Shown here: in pieces, positions 8,695-16,075 of the stretch
How the letters are laid out: each line of letters begins with the position of its first letter
How positions within the stretch are numbered: the stretch's first letter is position 1
NCBI RefSeq assembly: GCF_014297335.1
Contig: NZ_JACOQH010000001.1
Coordinates: 62,001-126,000, forward strand
Direction of reading: 5' to 3'
From: Roseburia_D yibonii
Lineage (GTDB): Bacteria; Bacillota; Clostridia; Lachnospirales; Lachnospiraceae
DNA length: 64,000 nucleotides
Position numbers and translations under genes: made by a program
The notes under the pieces: model-generated
The model's database searches: none
What the model saw: the letters and a program-made list of their open reading frames with translations, nothing else
Told to the model about the DNA's origin: nothing

Positions 8695-9586
8695 GATAGA
8701 ATTTCGTCTCCTTATCTCCTAAAATGGCTGTTCCGATTCCTCTGTTTGTAAAGATTTCAAGCAGCAGACAGTGCGCAATACGTCCGTCTAAAATATGCAC
8801 TCTGGATACTCCGTTTTCGATGGCATCGATACAGTTGTTTAACTTTGGAAGCATACCGCCGCCGATGTAGCCGTCCTCGATCAGCTTGCGCGCATCGGAA
8901 ACCGGAAGCTCCGAGATCAGGGTATCCTTATCCTCCGGATCTTTGTATACACCCTCAATATCGGTAAGAAATGCCAGTTTTTCTGCTTTTACCGCTCTTG
9001 CGATCGCACATGCCGCGTCATCCGCATTGATGTTATAGGTATTGAATTCATCATCCATACCGACCGGGCATACGATCGGAAGGAAATCTTTCTCCAGCAG
9101 ATCATAGAGGATCTTCGGATTGACTTCCTTTACGTCTCCGACAAATCCGATGTCCTGTCCGTTTGAAAGCTTTTTGTCTACCTTTAACAGTCCGCCGTCC
9201 TTGCCGCTGATACCGATCGCATTGACCCCTAAGGATTCTACCATCTGCACCAGAGACTTATTGACCTTGCCAAGTACCATCTCCGCGATCTCCATCGTTG
9301 CCGCATCGGTCTTTCTGAGTCCGTTGACAAATTCCGGTTCCATGCCGACCTTGCCGACCCATTTGCTGATCTCCTTGCCGCCGCCGTGAACGATGATCGG
9401 CTTAAATCCAACTAACTTTAAAAGTGTCACGTCCTGAATGACATTCTTTTTTAATTCTTCATCCACCATGGCACTTCCGCCATATTTTACTACAATGATC
9501 TTCCGGTTGAACCGCTGGATATACGGCAGTGCCTCGATCAGGACTTCCGCTTTTTCCATGATTTCTTTCATATTCTTTTCTTCCAA
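8687..9586 (-). CDS. argB: Acetylglutamate kinase
   Basis: A 299-aa amino-acid-kinase-family enzyme that phosphorylates N-acetylglutamate, the usual control point of the pathway. It has VVKYGGSAM, the substrate loop VHGGGKEISKW, NADDAACAIA and FLTDIEGVY. I keep the TTG start at 9586 because GGAGG lies 8 nt upstream; the ATG at 9571 is too far from any ribosome-binding site. The N-terminal helix before the kinase core (IMEKAEVLIEALPYIQRF) resembles that of arginine-sensitive hexameric ArgB, so feedback inhibition by arginine is plausible. Confidence 0.96.
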   Translation of the reverse strand: MEEKNMKEIMEKAEVLIEALPYIQRFNRKIIVVKYGGSAMVDEELKKNVIQDVTLLKLVGFKPIIVHGGGKEISKWVGKVGMEPEFVNGLRKTDAATMEIAEMVLGKVNKSLVQMVESLGVNAIGISGKDGGLLKVDKKLSNGQDIGFVGDVKEVNPKILYDLLEKDFLPIVCPVGMDDEFNTYNINADDAACAIARAVKAEKLAFLTDIEGVYKDPEDKDTLISELPVSDARKLIEDGYIGGGMLPKLNNCIDAIENGVSRVHILDGRIAHCLLLEIFTNRGIGTAILGDKETKFYHE

Positions 9587-9659
9587 CTTTACATCCTCCG
9601 TTGTTATCTGTTCCCCTTATTTTTCTGTGTTTCTGTCTGCTGTCGTTCCGACCCGCTTT

Positions 9660-10883
9660 TTAAGAACGGTAATCCGCATTGATCTTGACATAATCATAAG
9701 TCAGATCACAGCCCCATGCTGTCGCGGACGCATCGCCCATTTTGATATCTGCCGTTGCGGTCACTGCCTCTGCGGAGAGGATCTTTGTCGCCTCTTCCTC
9801 GGAATAGTCCAGAGCCACACCGTTTTCAATGATCTTGATCTCACCGTTTTTGCTGCTAAAATACAGATCGACTTTTTCCGGATCGAATACCGCGCCGGAG
9901 TAGCCCATTGCACAGAGGATCCTGCCCCAGTTCGCGTCATGTCCGTAGATTGCCGCCTTGGTAAGATTCGATGTAATAACCGATTTGCTAAGCACCTTTG
10001 CCTGCTCTTTGTCCTTCGCATGAATGACTTTCACTTCAAAGAGCGCGGTCGCGCCCTCTCCGTCTCCTGCCATCTGCTTTGCCAGTGTAGTGTTGACAAA
10101 ATTTAATGCCTCCGCAAATTTGCGGTAATCCTCGTTTTTCTCCGAAATCTCAGCATTTCCCGCTTCCCCGTTTGCAAGAAGCAGGCAGGTATCATTTGTC
10201 GAAGTATCGCCGTCCACCGAGATCATGTTATAGGTATCTTTTACATCCTCGCTCAGCGCTTCCTGCAGCAGTTCTTTTGTGATCGCCGCATCTGTGGTCA
10301 CAAAACTCAACATCGTACACATATTCGGATGGATCATTCCGGAGCCTTTGCACATGCCGCCGATCGTAACGGTCTTTCCGCCCAGCTCAATCTCAACTGC
10401 CACTTCTTTTTCATGTGTATCGGTCGTCATGATCGCAAGGGAAGCCTGGTGTCCCGCTTCGTTTGCATCCGAAAGTTCCGGGACCATTGCGGACACGCCG
10501 TCTTTGATGCGTTCCATCGGAAGCTGCATTCCGATCACCCCGGTAGATGCCACTAACACGCTGTCCGCCGGAATTTTCAATAGCTCTGCCGCATGATCCG
10601 CGGTCTGGCTGCAGTAATCCATGCCTTCCTGTCCGGTACAGGCGTTTGCGATCCCGGCATTCACCACAACCGCATGTGCGCACGCGCTCTCCGCCACGAT
10701 CTTCTGATCCCACTTGACCGGCGCTGCCTTTACGATATTGGTTGTAAAGGTACCCGCCGCCTTACACGGTGTCTTTGAAAAAATAAGCGCCATATCTTTT
10801 CTGTCTTTATATTTGATCCCTGCTGCCGTAGATGCAGCGCAAAATCCTTTTGCTGCGGTAACTCCGCCACTGATCTGCTTCAT
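9660..10883 (-). CDS. argJ: Bifunctional ornithine acetyltransferase / N-acetylglutamate synthase
   Basis: A 407-aa ArgJ that moves the acetyl group from N-acetylornithine to glutamate; bifunctional forms also acetylate glutamate with acetyl-CoA. It has GGVTAAKGF at the N-terminus, a KGSGMIHPN loop, and the self-cleavage site before Thr in CTMLSF, where most ArgJ proteins have Ala before that Thr. The end AWGCDLTYDYVKINADYRS is the family C-terminus. ATG 10883 is chosen over the upstream frame start (10931) because AAGGGAG lies about 10 nt before it. Because argJ is present, a classical argA is not strictly needed. Confidence 0.95.
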   Translation of the reverse strand: MKQISGGVTAAKGFCAASTAAGIKYKDRKDMALIFSKTPCKAAGTFTTNIVKAAPVKWDQKIVAESACAHAVVVNAGIANACTGQEGMDYCSQTADHAAELLKIPADSVLVASTGVIGMQLPMERIKDGVSAMVPELSDANEAGHQASLAIMTTDTHEKEVAVEIELGGKTVTIGGMCKGSGMIHPNMCTMLSFVTTDAAITKELLQEALSEDVKDTYNMISVDGDTSTNDTCLLLANGEAGNAEISEKNEDYRKFAEALNFVNTTLAKQMAGDGEGATALFEVKVIHAKDKEQAKVLSKSVITSNLTKAAIYGHDANWGRILCAMGYSGAVFDPEKVDLYFSSKNGEIKIIENGVALDYSEEEATKILSAEAVTATADIKMGDASATAWGCDLTYDYVKINADYRS

Positions 10884-10899
10884 ATGATAAAGCTCCCTT

Positions 10900-11361
10900 C
10901 TACTTGTTAAAATTGGTGATATTTTCCTCATTCAATGTAAAATCGTAATAATTCAAATCCTCACGGAACGTCCAGCCCACACTCTTCCAGAAGCAGTTTC
11001 CGATCTCATTATCCTTAAACGCGATCAGGCAGACTTTATTGATCTTTTCTGCCTTGAGTGCACGCATCGCTGCCACTGCCATCGTCTTTCCGATCCCGTG
11101 CTTCCGGTACGCTTCCGCCACACAGACATGATAGAAGCATCCTCTTCTTCCGTCATGTCCGCAGAGGATCGATCCCACGATCTTTCCGTCTGCCTCTGCC
11201 ACGATACTTGTCGTCGGGTTTCTTTTGATAAAACGTTCCACACCTTCTTTGGAATCATCGATCGTACGGATCCCAAATCCCTTGATCGTCATCCATAATT
11301 TATGTACCTCCGGGAAATCATCGATCGTCATTTCCCGGATCTCAAACTGCGGTTCTCCCAT
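10900..11361 (-). CDS. GNAT-family N-acetyltransferase inside the arg operon
   Basis: A 153-aa single-domain GNAT protein: FEIREMTIDDF at the start, a beta-strand IVGSILCGHDGRRGCFYHVCV, the acetyl-CoA-binding loop YRKHGIGKTM, and a C-terminal NEIGNCFWKSVGW typical of amino-group acetyltransferases. It lies 30 nt after argC and 16 nt before argJ, so it is co-transcribed with arginine genes. It could be a short ArgA-like N-acetylglutamate synthase, but nothing in the sequence fixes the acceptor. The cytoplasmic location is inferred from the lack of a signal peptide. Confidence 0.85.
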   Translation of the reverse strand: MGEPQFEIREMTIDDFPEVHKLWMTIKGFGIRTIDDSKEGVERFIKRNPTTSIVAEADGKIVGSILCGHDGRRGCFYHVCVAEAYRKHGIGKTMAVAAMRALKAEKINKVCLIAFKDNEIGNCFWKSVGWTFREDLNYYDFTLNEENITNFNK

Positions 11362-11391
11362 GTTATAAGACCTCTTTATCTTTTTATTTTT

Positions 11392-12447
11392 TTACGGGAA
11401 CATCGGTACCAGATCGATACCTTCTGCCTCATCAAATCCAAACAGCAGATTCATGTTCTGTACTGCCTGTCCGGCTGCTCCCTTGACCAGATTATCAAGC
11501 GCTCCCATCATGACCACGCGTCCGGTTCTTTCGTCTACTTTGAAATTCACATCCACATAGTTGCTGCCTTCGACCCATTTCGTCTCCGGGCAGACACCAT
11601 CCGGCAGAACTCGGACAAATTTTTCTTTCTTATAATATTTTTCATAGGCAGCGCGCAGATCCTCTGCTGTCGGCATCGTTCCATCCGCCTTTGGCACCAG
11701 AGACGCGTACTCTGTCGCAAGTATGCCACGGTTCATCGGTGCAAGATGCGGGGTAAATGTAACCGTAATATTTTTGCCCGCCGCATAGCCTAACTGCTCT
11801 TCGATCTCCGGCGTATGTCTGTGCGTTGTAACACCGTATGCTTTCATATTTTCATTGACCTCACAGTACAGATTCGGCACCTTTGCGCCTCTGCCGGCTC
11901 CGGAAGTACCGCTCTTTGCGTCGATGATCAGCGTATTCGGATCGATCAGCCCTTCCTTCACAAGCGGATATGCCGTTAAGATCGAGCAGGTCGTATAGCA
12001 GCCCGGATTTGCTACCAGTCTTGCTTTTTTCACCTGATCCCTGTTGACCTCACACAGTCCATAGACTGCCTCTTCAATAAACTGTGGACTCTTGTGCTCT
12101 AACTTATACCATTTCTCATAAACCGAAACATCTTTGATCCGGTAATCCGCGCTCAGGTCGATGATCTTTACCTTATTTAATATCTCCTCTGTGAGGATGC
12201 CTGCCAGATAGCCCTGCGGTGTCGCTGTAAAGATCACATCCACCGCGTCCGCGAGCTTTTCGATATTGTCATCCAGACATTTGTCTTCTACCAGTTCGAA
12301 CATGTTCTGATATACTTCCGCATATTTTTTATCGATATAACTTCTTGAACCGTACCATTTTATTTCTACATCTCTATGTCTTAAAAGGATTCTGACCAGT
12401 TCGCCTCCCGCATATCCGGTTGCTCCTATAATTCCGACTTTTACCAT
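11392..12447 (-). CDS. argC: N-acetyl-gamma-glutamyl-phosphate reductase
   Basis: A 351-aa NADPH-dependent enzyme for the third step of arginine synthesis. It has the Rossmann motif GIIGATGYAGGELVR, catalytic Cys in ANPGCYTT and conserved HRHTPEIEEQLG. ATG 12447 follows GGAGGAAGTTTGAT and is preferred to the earlier in-frame start at 12486. First gene of the minus-strand arg operon, with its own promoter at 12567-12595. Confidence 0.96.
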   Translation of the reverse strand: MVKVGIIGATGYAGGELVRILLRHRDVEIKWYGSRSYIDKKYAEVYQNMFELVEDKCLDDNIEKLADAVDVIFTATPQGYLAGILTEEILNKVKIIDLSADYRIKDVSVYEKWYKLEHKSPQFIEEAVYGLCEVNRDQVKKARLVANPGCYTTCSILTAYPLVKEGLIDPNTLIIDAKSGTSGAGRGAKVPNLYCEVNENMKAYGVTTHRHTPEIEEQLGYAAGKNITVTFTPHLAPMNRGILATEYASLVPKADGTMPTAEDLRAAYEKYYKKEKFVRVLPDGVCPETKWVEGSNYVDVNFKVDERTGRVVMMGALDNLVKGAAGQAVQNMNLLFGFDEAEGIDLVPMFP

Positions 12448-12558
12448 ATCAAACTTCCTCCTGTCATATGTTTCATAAAAAACCATTCTTTTCTATTTTA
12501 GCACAAATTCCTTATTCTTCTACCCTGTTTCCGTGATTTTTCATGTACTCTTTTTGAT

Positions 12559-12576
12559 ATTGCATAATTATACATT
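12559..12576. promoter_or_regulatory. ARG-box-like operator over the argC promoter
   Basis: The core TGCAT-AATT-ATACA matches the ArgR/AhrC box TGAAT-N4-ATTCA at 8 of 10 half-site positions and lies on top of the argC -10 element. Repression of argC by arginine-loaded ArgR is inferred. Confidence 0.55.
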
Positions 12577-12595
12577 CATTTCTGTTTTTATGCAA
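12567..12595 (-). promoter_or_regulatory. Sigma-A promoter of the argC operon
   Basis: On the minus strand, -35 TTGCAT (12590-12595), a 17-nt spacer, and a perfect -10 TATAAT (12567-12572). It is about 120 nt upstream of argC, and an ARG-box-like sequence overlaps its -10. Confidence 0.8.
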
Positions 12596-12601
12596 GTCTT
12601 T

Positions 12602-12619
12602 TATGAATTTTTATTTATA
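12602..12619. promoter_or_regulatory. ARG-box operator between argC and argG promoters
   Basis: TATGAATTTTTATTTATA matches the ARG-box consensus (TGAAT-W4-ATTCA with T/A flanks) in all but one half-site position. It lies between the divergent -35 elements, so one ArgR hexamer could touch both promoters. Confidence 0.65.
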
Positions 12620-12639
12620 ATGTGTGTATATTTTTTCGC

Positions 12640-12668
12640 TTGCTTTTTTACAGATTATGGGGTATATT
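12640..12668 (+). promoter_or_regulatory. Sigma-A promoter of argG
   Basis: -35 TTGCTT (12640-12645), 17-nt spacer, -10 TATATT (12663-12668), about 35-40 nt before the argG start codon. Confidence 0.75.
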
Positions 12669-12709
12669 ATTGCTAACGGTATGAAAAACCAACGAAAGGA
12701 TGAATAAAA

Positions 12710-13936
12710 ATGAAAGAAAAAGTTGTATTAGCCTATTCAGGCGGATTGGATACCACGGCGATCATCCCGTGGTTAAAAGAAAATTACGATTACGACGTCA
12801 TCTGCTGCTGCGTAGACTGCGGACAGGGCGAAGAACTGGACGGACTGGAAGAAAGAGCAAAATTATCCGGTGCTTCCAAATTATATATTGAAGATATTGT
12901 AGATGAGTTCTGTGATGACTACATCGTTCCATGTGTACAGGCAGACGCTGTATACGAAAACAAATATCTGCTCGGTACTTCCATGGCACGTCCTGGCATC
13001 GCAAAAAAATTAGTAGAGATTGCCAGAAAAGAAGGCGCAGTTGCGATCTGCCACGGCGCTACCGGAAAAGGAAATGACCAGATCCGTTTCGAGCTTGCGA
13101 TCAAGGCACTTGCTCCGGATGTAAAGATCATCGCTCCCTGGAGAAATGACAAATGGAACATGCAGTCCCGTGAAGATGAGATCGCATACTGCAAGGCACA
13201 TGGCATCGATCTTCCGTTCTCCGCAGATTCCAGCTACAGCCGTGACCGTAACCTGTGGCACATCAGCCATGAAGGTCTTGAGCTTGAGGATCCGTCCTTA
13301 GAGCCAAACTACGATCATCTTCTGGTTCTTGGTGTTTCCCCGGAAAAAGCTCCGGATGAAGGCGAATATGTGACCATGACCTTTGAAGCCGGTGTTCCGA
13401 CTTCCGTAAACGGCAAAAAGATGAAAGTTTCCGACATCATCCGTGAACTTAACACACTCGGCGGCAAACACGGAATCGGCATCATCGACATCGTGGAAAA
13501 CCGTGTTGTCGGCATGAAATCCCGTGGTGTCTATGAAACTCCTGGCGGAACGATCCTGATGGAAGCACACAGACAGCTCGAAGAACTCGTTCTTGACCGT
13601 GATACCATGAACGCGAAAAAAGATATGGGCAACAAGATGGCTCAGCTCGTTTACGAAGGAAAATGGTTCACTCCGCTGCGCGAGGCAGTTCAGGCATTCG
13701 TAGAATCCACACAGAAATATGTGACCGGTGAAGTAAAATTCAAACTTTACAAAGGAAATATCATCAAAGCCGGCACTACTTCTCCGTATTCTTTATACAG
13801 TGAATCTCTCGCAAGCTTCACAACCGGAGATCTGTACGACCACCACGACGCAGAAGGCTTTATCACCTTATTCGGACTTCCGTTAAAAGTTCGTGCCATG
13901 AAGATGTTAGAGCTTGACAAAACAAATAAGAAATAA
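12710..13936 (+). CDS. argG: Argininosuccinate synthase
   Basis: A 408-aa ATP-dependent ligase that joins citrulline and aspartate. It starts with the PP-loop VLAYSGGLDTT and has CHGATGKGNDQIRFE, SADSSYSRDRNLWHIS and SRGVYETPGGTIL, all argininosuccinate-synthase signatures; full length. Divergent from argC and alone on its transcript: a strong terminator follows 18 nt after the stop. argF and argH are not in this window. Confidence 0.97.
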   Translation: MKEKVVLAYSGGLDTTAIIPWLKENYDYDVICCCVDCGQGEELDGLEERAKLSGASKLYIEDIVDEFCDDYIVPCVQADAVYENKYLLGTSMARPGIAKKLVEIARKEGAVAICHGATGKGNDQIRFELAIKALAPDVKIIAPWRNDKWNMQSREDEIAYCKAHGIDLPFSADSSYSRDRNLWHISHEGLELEDPSLEPNYDHLLVLGVSPEKAPDEGEYVTMTFEAGVPTSVNGKKMKVSDIIRELNTLGGKHGIGIIDIVENRVVGMKSRGVYETPGGTILMEAHRQLEELVLDRDTMNAKKDMGNKMAQLVYEGKWFTPLREAVQAFVESTQKYVTGEVKFKLYKGNIIKAGTTSPYSLYSESLASFTTGDLYDHHDAEGFITLFGLPLKVRAMKMLELDKTNKK

Positions 13937-13953
13937 ATATCCGGCATATCGTC

Positions 13954-13998
13954 ATTAAAAAAAGTTCCTGCAGAATGTTCTGCGGGAACTTTTTTAAT
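13954..13998. terminator. Bidirectional terminator, argG / secreted repeat protein
   Basis: A near-perfect hairpin: ATTAAAAAAAGTTCC and GCAGA pair with TCTGC and GGAACTTTTTTAAT around a short loop. Runs of A and T on both sides allow termination of argG and of the convergent gene ending at 14035. Confidence 0.9.
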
Positions 13999-14034
13999 GA
14001 ATCAAATCTACCTGATCGCTGACAGGTACAGCAA

Positions 14035-15210
14035 TTACTGAACCGGGAACTGTCCCAGGTAATGTCCGTCCGTTTCATCCATGTTATAGTAATAAACGCC
14101 ATCGGAGATCAGTCCTCTTGCTACCATACCATTCCACTGATAAAATACGACTCTTCCGTAAGGATCATAGCCCCATCCGTTGTTGACCAGTGTTCCATCC
14201 CAGTTTGCACAGCCATAGTCCTGTCCGTTTGCGAACTGGAACCAGCCTCCGTCTTCCATCTTGCCATTTGCATTCAGATAATACGGATGATCGTTCATAA
14301 AAGTGATCTGATCTTTGTACAGATATCCGTTGGAATCAAAATAGCAGGTGTAGCCTACACTTTCGCTGTACTGGAAGTTTGTAAACACTTCATGTCCATA
14401 GACATCCAGATAAATGATATGGATTCCGTCCGGATGATAGGTCAGACGATCCGCCATCGGCGTTCCGTCTGCCTGTAAATAATAAGTATAGCTTCCGTCA
14501 AAGAAAAACGCGTCTGTCACTGTTTTTCCGTTTAATACATAAGTATTGCCATTCCATGTTCCACCATTGTCTTTTATGCTGTAGAACGGAACCTGACGTC
14601 CGCCGCCATTGCCTACCGTAATATTCCATTTTGACAGATCCGCTGTCGGCCAGCTTGTCTTTGTTGATGCATCTTTTACATAGGAATACTTCGCTTCCGT
14701 CTGTGTGTCCAGCATCTGGATCGCGTACAGTTTCCATGTCTCTGCGGTTGCATCGGACGGGATCGTCATTTTGATCGTCCAGACACCGGTAGAGGAATCG
14801 TATGTGGATGTATTTCCGTTTTTTGCATCCCAGGTACCGGTATGTGTCTGGAATTTCTTCTCCACACCGTCTTTCGTATGGTAAATATAGTAAAAATGCA
14901 GTCTTGCTGTGTTGGCAGTCTTACAGGTGATGGTGATCGCATCCCCGGGATTTGCCGTATTCGCGCTCATACTGATCGAAGACAGATCGATGGTTCCCTG
15001 ACCTGCTGTCGTGCTGGATGCCCCGTCAAGATCTTCCTCTGTTTCTAATATTTCCGCTTCCTCTGCTACTGCTGCATCCGCTTCATCCCCGGATGCGTCT
15101 GTAACTTCCGCCTGCGCCTGGGCAGCCGGCTGTTCTGCTGCATATACTGTCGTTCCGGCTGCGCAAAGCATTGTGGATGCCAACAGCATGCATAACAATT
15201 TTTTTCTCAT
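14035..15210 (-). CDS. Secreted protein, Ig-like domain plus glucan/cell-wall-binding-type repeats
   Basis: A 391-aa exported protein with signal peptide MRKKLLCMLLASTMLCAAGT and an acidic linker. A beta-rich domain (about residues 75-195) starts with IDLSSISMSANTANPGD. The C-terminal half carries aromatic/glycine repeats such as DGSYTYYLQADG, FDSNGYLYKD, YYLNANGKMEDGGWF and GVYYYNMDETDGHYLG, like the YG/choline-binding repeats of glucan- and cell-wall-binding proteins. ATG 15210 is chosen because the signal peptide begins there; the frame extends to 15285. No catalytic motif seen, so a surface adhesin or envelope-binding role is possible. Paralogue of the gene at 15295-15993. Confidence 0.8.
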   Translation of the reverse strand: MRKKLLCMLLASTMLCAAGTTVYAAEQPAAQAQAEVTDASGDEADAAVAEEAEILETEEDLDGASSTTAGQGTIDLSSISMSANTANPGDAITITCKTANTARLHFYYIYHTKDGVEKKFQTHTGTWDAKNGNTSTYDSSTGVWTIKMTIPSDATAETWKLYAIQMLDTQTEAKYSYVKDASTKTSWPTADLSKWNITVGNGGGRQVPFYSIKDNGGTWNGNTYVLNGKTVTDAFFFDGSYTYYLQADGTPMADRLTYHPDGIHIIYLDVYGHEVFTNFQYSESVGYTCYFDSNGYLYKDQITFMNDHPYYLNANGKMEDGGWFQFANGQDYGCANWDGTLVNNGWGYDPYGRVVFYQWNGMVARGLISDGVYYYNMDETDGHYLGQFPVQ

Positions 15211-15256
15211 TCTCCCTGTTCTCCTTTTTTGATTTGCATATAGTACTGCAAATACT

Positions 15257-15285
15257 ATTTTAAGGATACCTGTCCTGACTGTCAA
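15257..15285 (-). promoter_or_regulatory. Promoter of the 391-aa secreted repeat protein
   Basis: Minus strand: -35 TTGACA (15280-15285), 17-nt spacer, -10 TAAAAT (15257-15262), about 50 nt before ATG 15210. It sits in the 84-nt gap between the two paralogues, so the downstream copy can be expressed alone. Confidence 0.8.
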
Positions 15286-15294
15286 CTACAGTTT

Positions 15295-15993
15295 TTACTG
15301 ATAATATCCCAGCAGATGTCCGTCTGCCTGTAAGTAATAAGTATAATTTCCATCAAAGAAGAACGCATCTGTGATCGTCTTGCCGTTCAATACATAATGC
15401 TGTCCATTCCACTTACCGCCTTTTTCCAGCATATTATAATGCGGGACTACACGTCCGCCGGATGCCGGTGTGCTCGGTGAAACTGCCGCGCCGCCTACAG
15501 AAACATTACAGCAGGAAAGATCTGCCTGTCCAATCTCCGGTATCACAGCTGTATTCCATAGATAGGAATCCTCATTATAGCCGTCAAACATCTGAACCGT
15601 TTCAAGACGCCATACGCCAGCCGGCGCATTCGCCGGAACATGGATATTTGCACTCCAGTATCCTCCGTTATTTACCGTATCTTCCGATTTTGACTGATAA
15701 GTTTCCTCAGAACCGTCTGCCCCTGTATAACTGTAATAGAATACGACATCCACTGCATTGGGTGCTGAGCATCCCACCGTAAAGGTTCCGCCCGGATTTA
15801 CCGTCTGTGTATTGACACCGAGCGTATTTAAGTCCACATATGCCTGTCCGGTAAATCCGTCCAGTTCCTGTGCCTCTTCCTCCATCTGGATCAGTTCCGC
15901 TCCTCTGTCCTGTGTCTCTGCCGCCGATACGGTAGTTCCCATAGACACTACCATCATTGCCATCAGCATAAATCCTACTACTTTTCTTTTCAT
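15295..15993 (-). CDS. Secreted paralogue with only one terminal repeat
   Basis: A 232-aa exported protein with signal peptide MKRKVVGFMLMAMMVVSMGT. It has the same plan as its downstream neighbour: a beta-rich domain starting VDLNTLGVNTQTVNPGG, a short linker, then NGKTITDAFFFDGNYTYYLQADG, nearly identical to the neighbour's NGKTVTDAFFFDGSYTYYLQADG. Where the neighbour continues through several more repeats, this protein stops after LLGYYQ. This looks like a tandem duplication with loss (or later gain) of the repeat array. Function unknown; surface location inferred. Confidence 0.78.
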   Translation of the reverse strand: MKRKVVGFMLMAMMVVSMGTTVSAAETQDRGAELIQMEEEAQELDGFTGQAYVDLNTLGVNTQTVNPGGTFTVGCSAPNAVDVVFYYSYTGADGSEETYQSKSEDTVNNGGYWSANIHVPANAPAGVWRLETVQMFDGYNEDSYLWNTAVIPEIGQADLSCCNVSVGGAAVSPSTPASGGRVVPHYNMLEKGGKWNGQHYVLNGKTITDAFFFDGNYTYYLQADGHLLGYYQ

Positions 15994-16047
15994 TCCTCAC
16001 TTTTTCTTAATTGACTGCCTCTTTTTTCGCAATCTGAATATAATACC

Positions 16048-16065
16048 CCTTTCCTTCCGGAAAGG
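16048..16065 (-). terminator. Possible weak terminator after the MocR gene
   Basis: A perfect 7-bp inverted repeat (CCTTTCC / GGAAAGG, loop TTCC) 11 nt after the regulator's stop. On the minus strand it is followed by GGTATTATATT rather than a clean T run, so termination would be weak. It could also be an operator of the downstream secreted-protein gene. Confidence 0.35.
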
Positions 16066-16075
16066 TTCCAGATTT

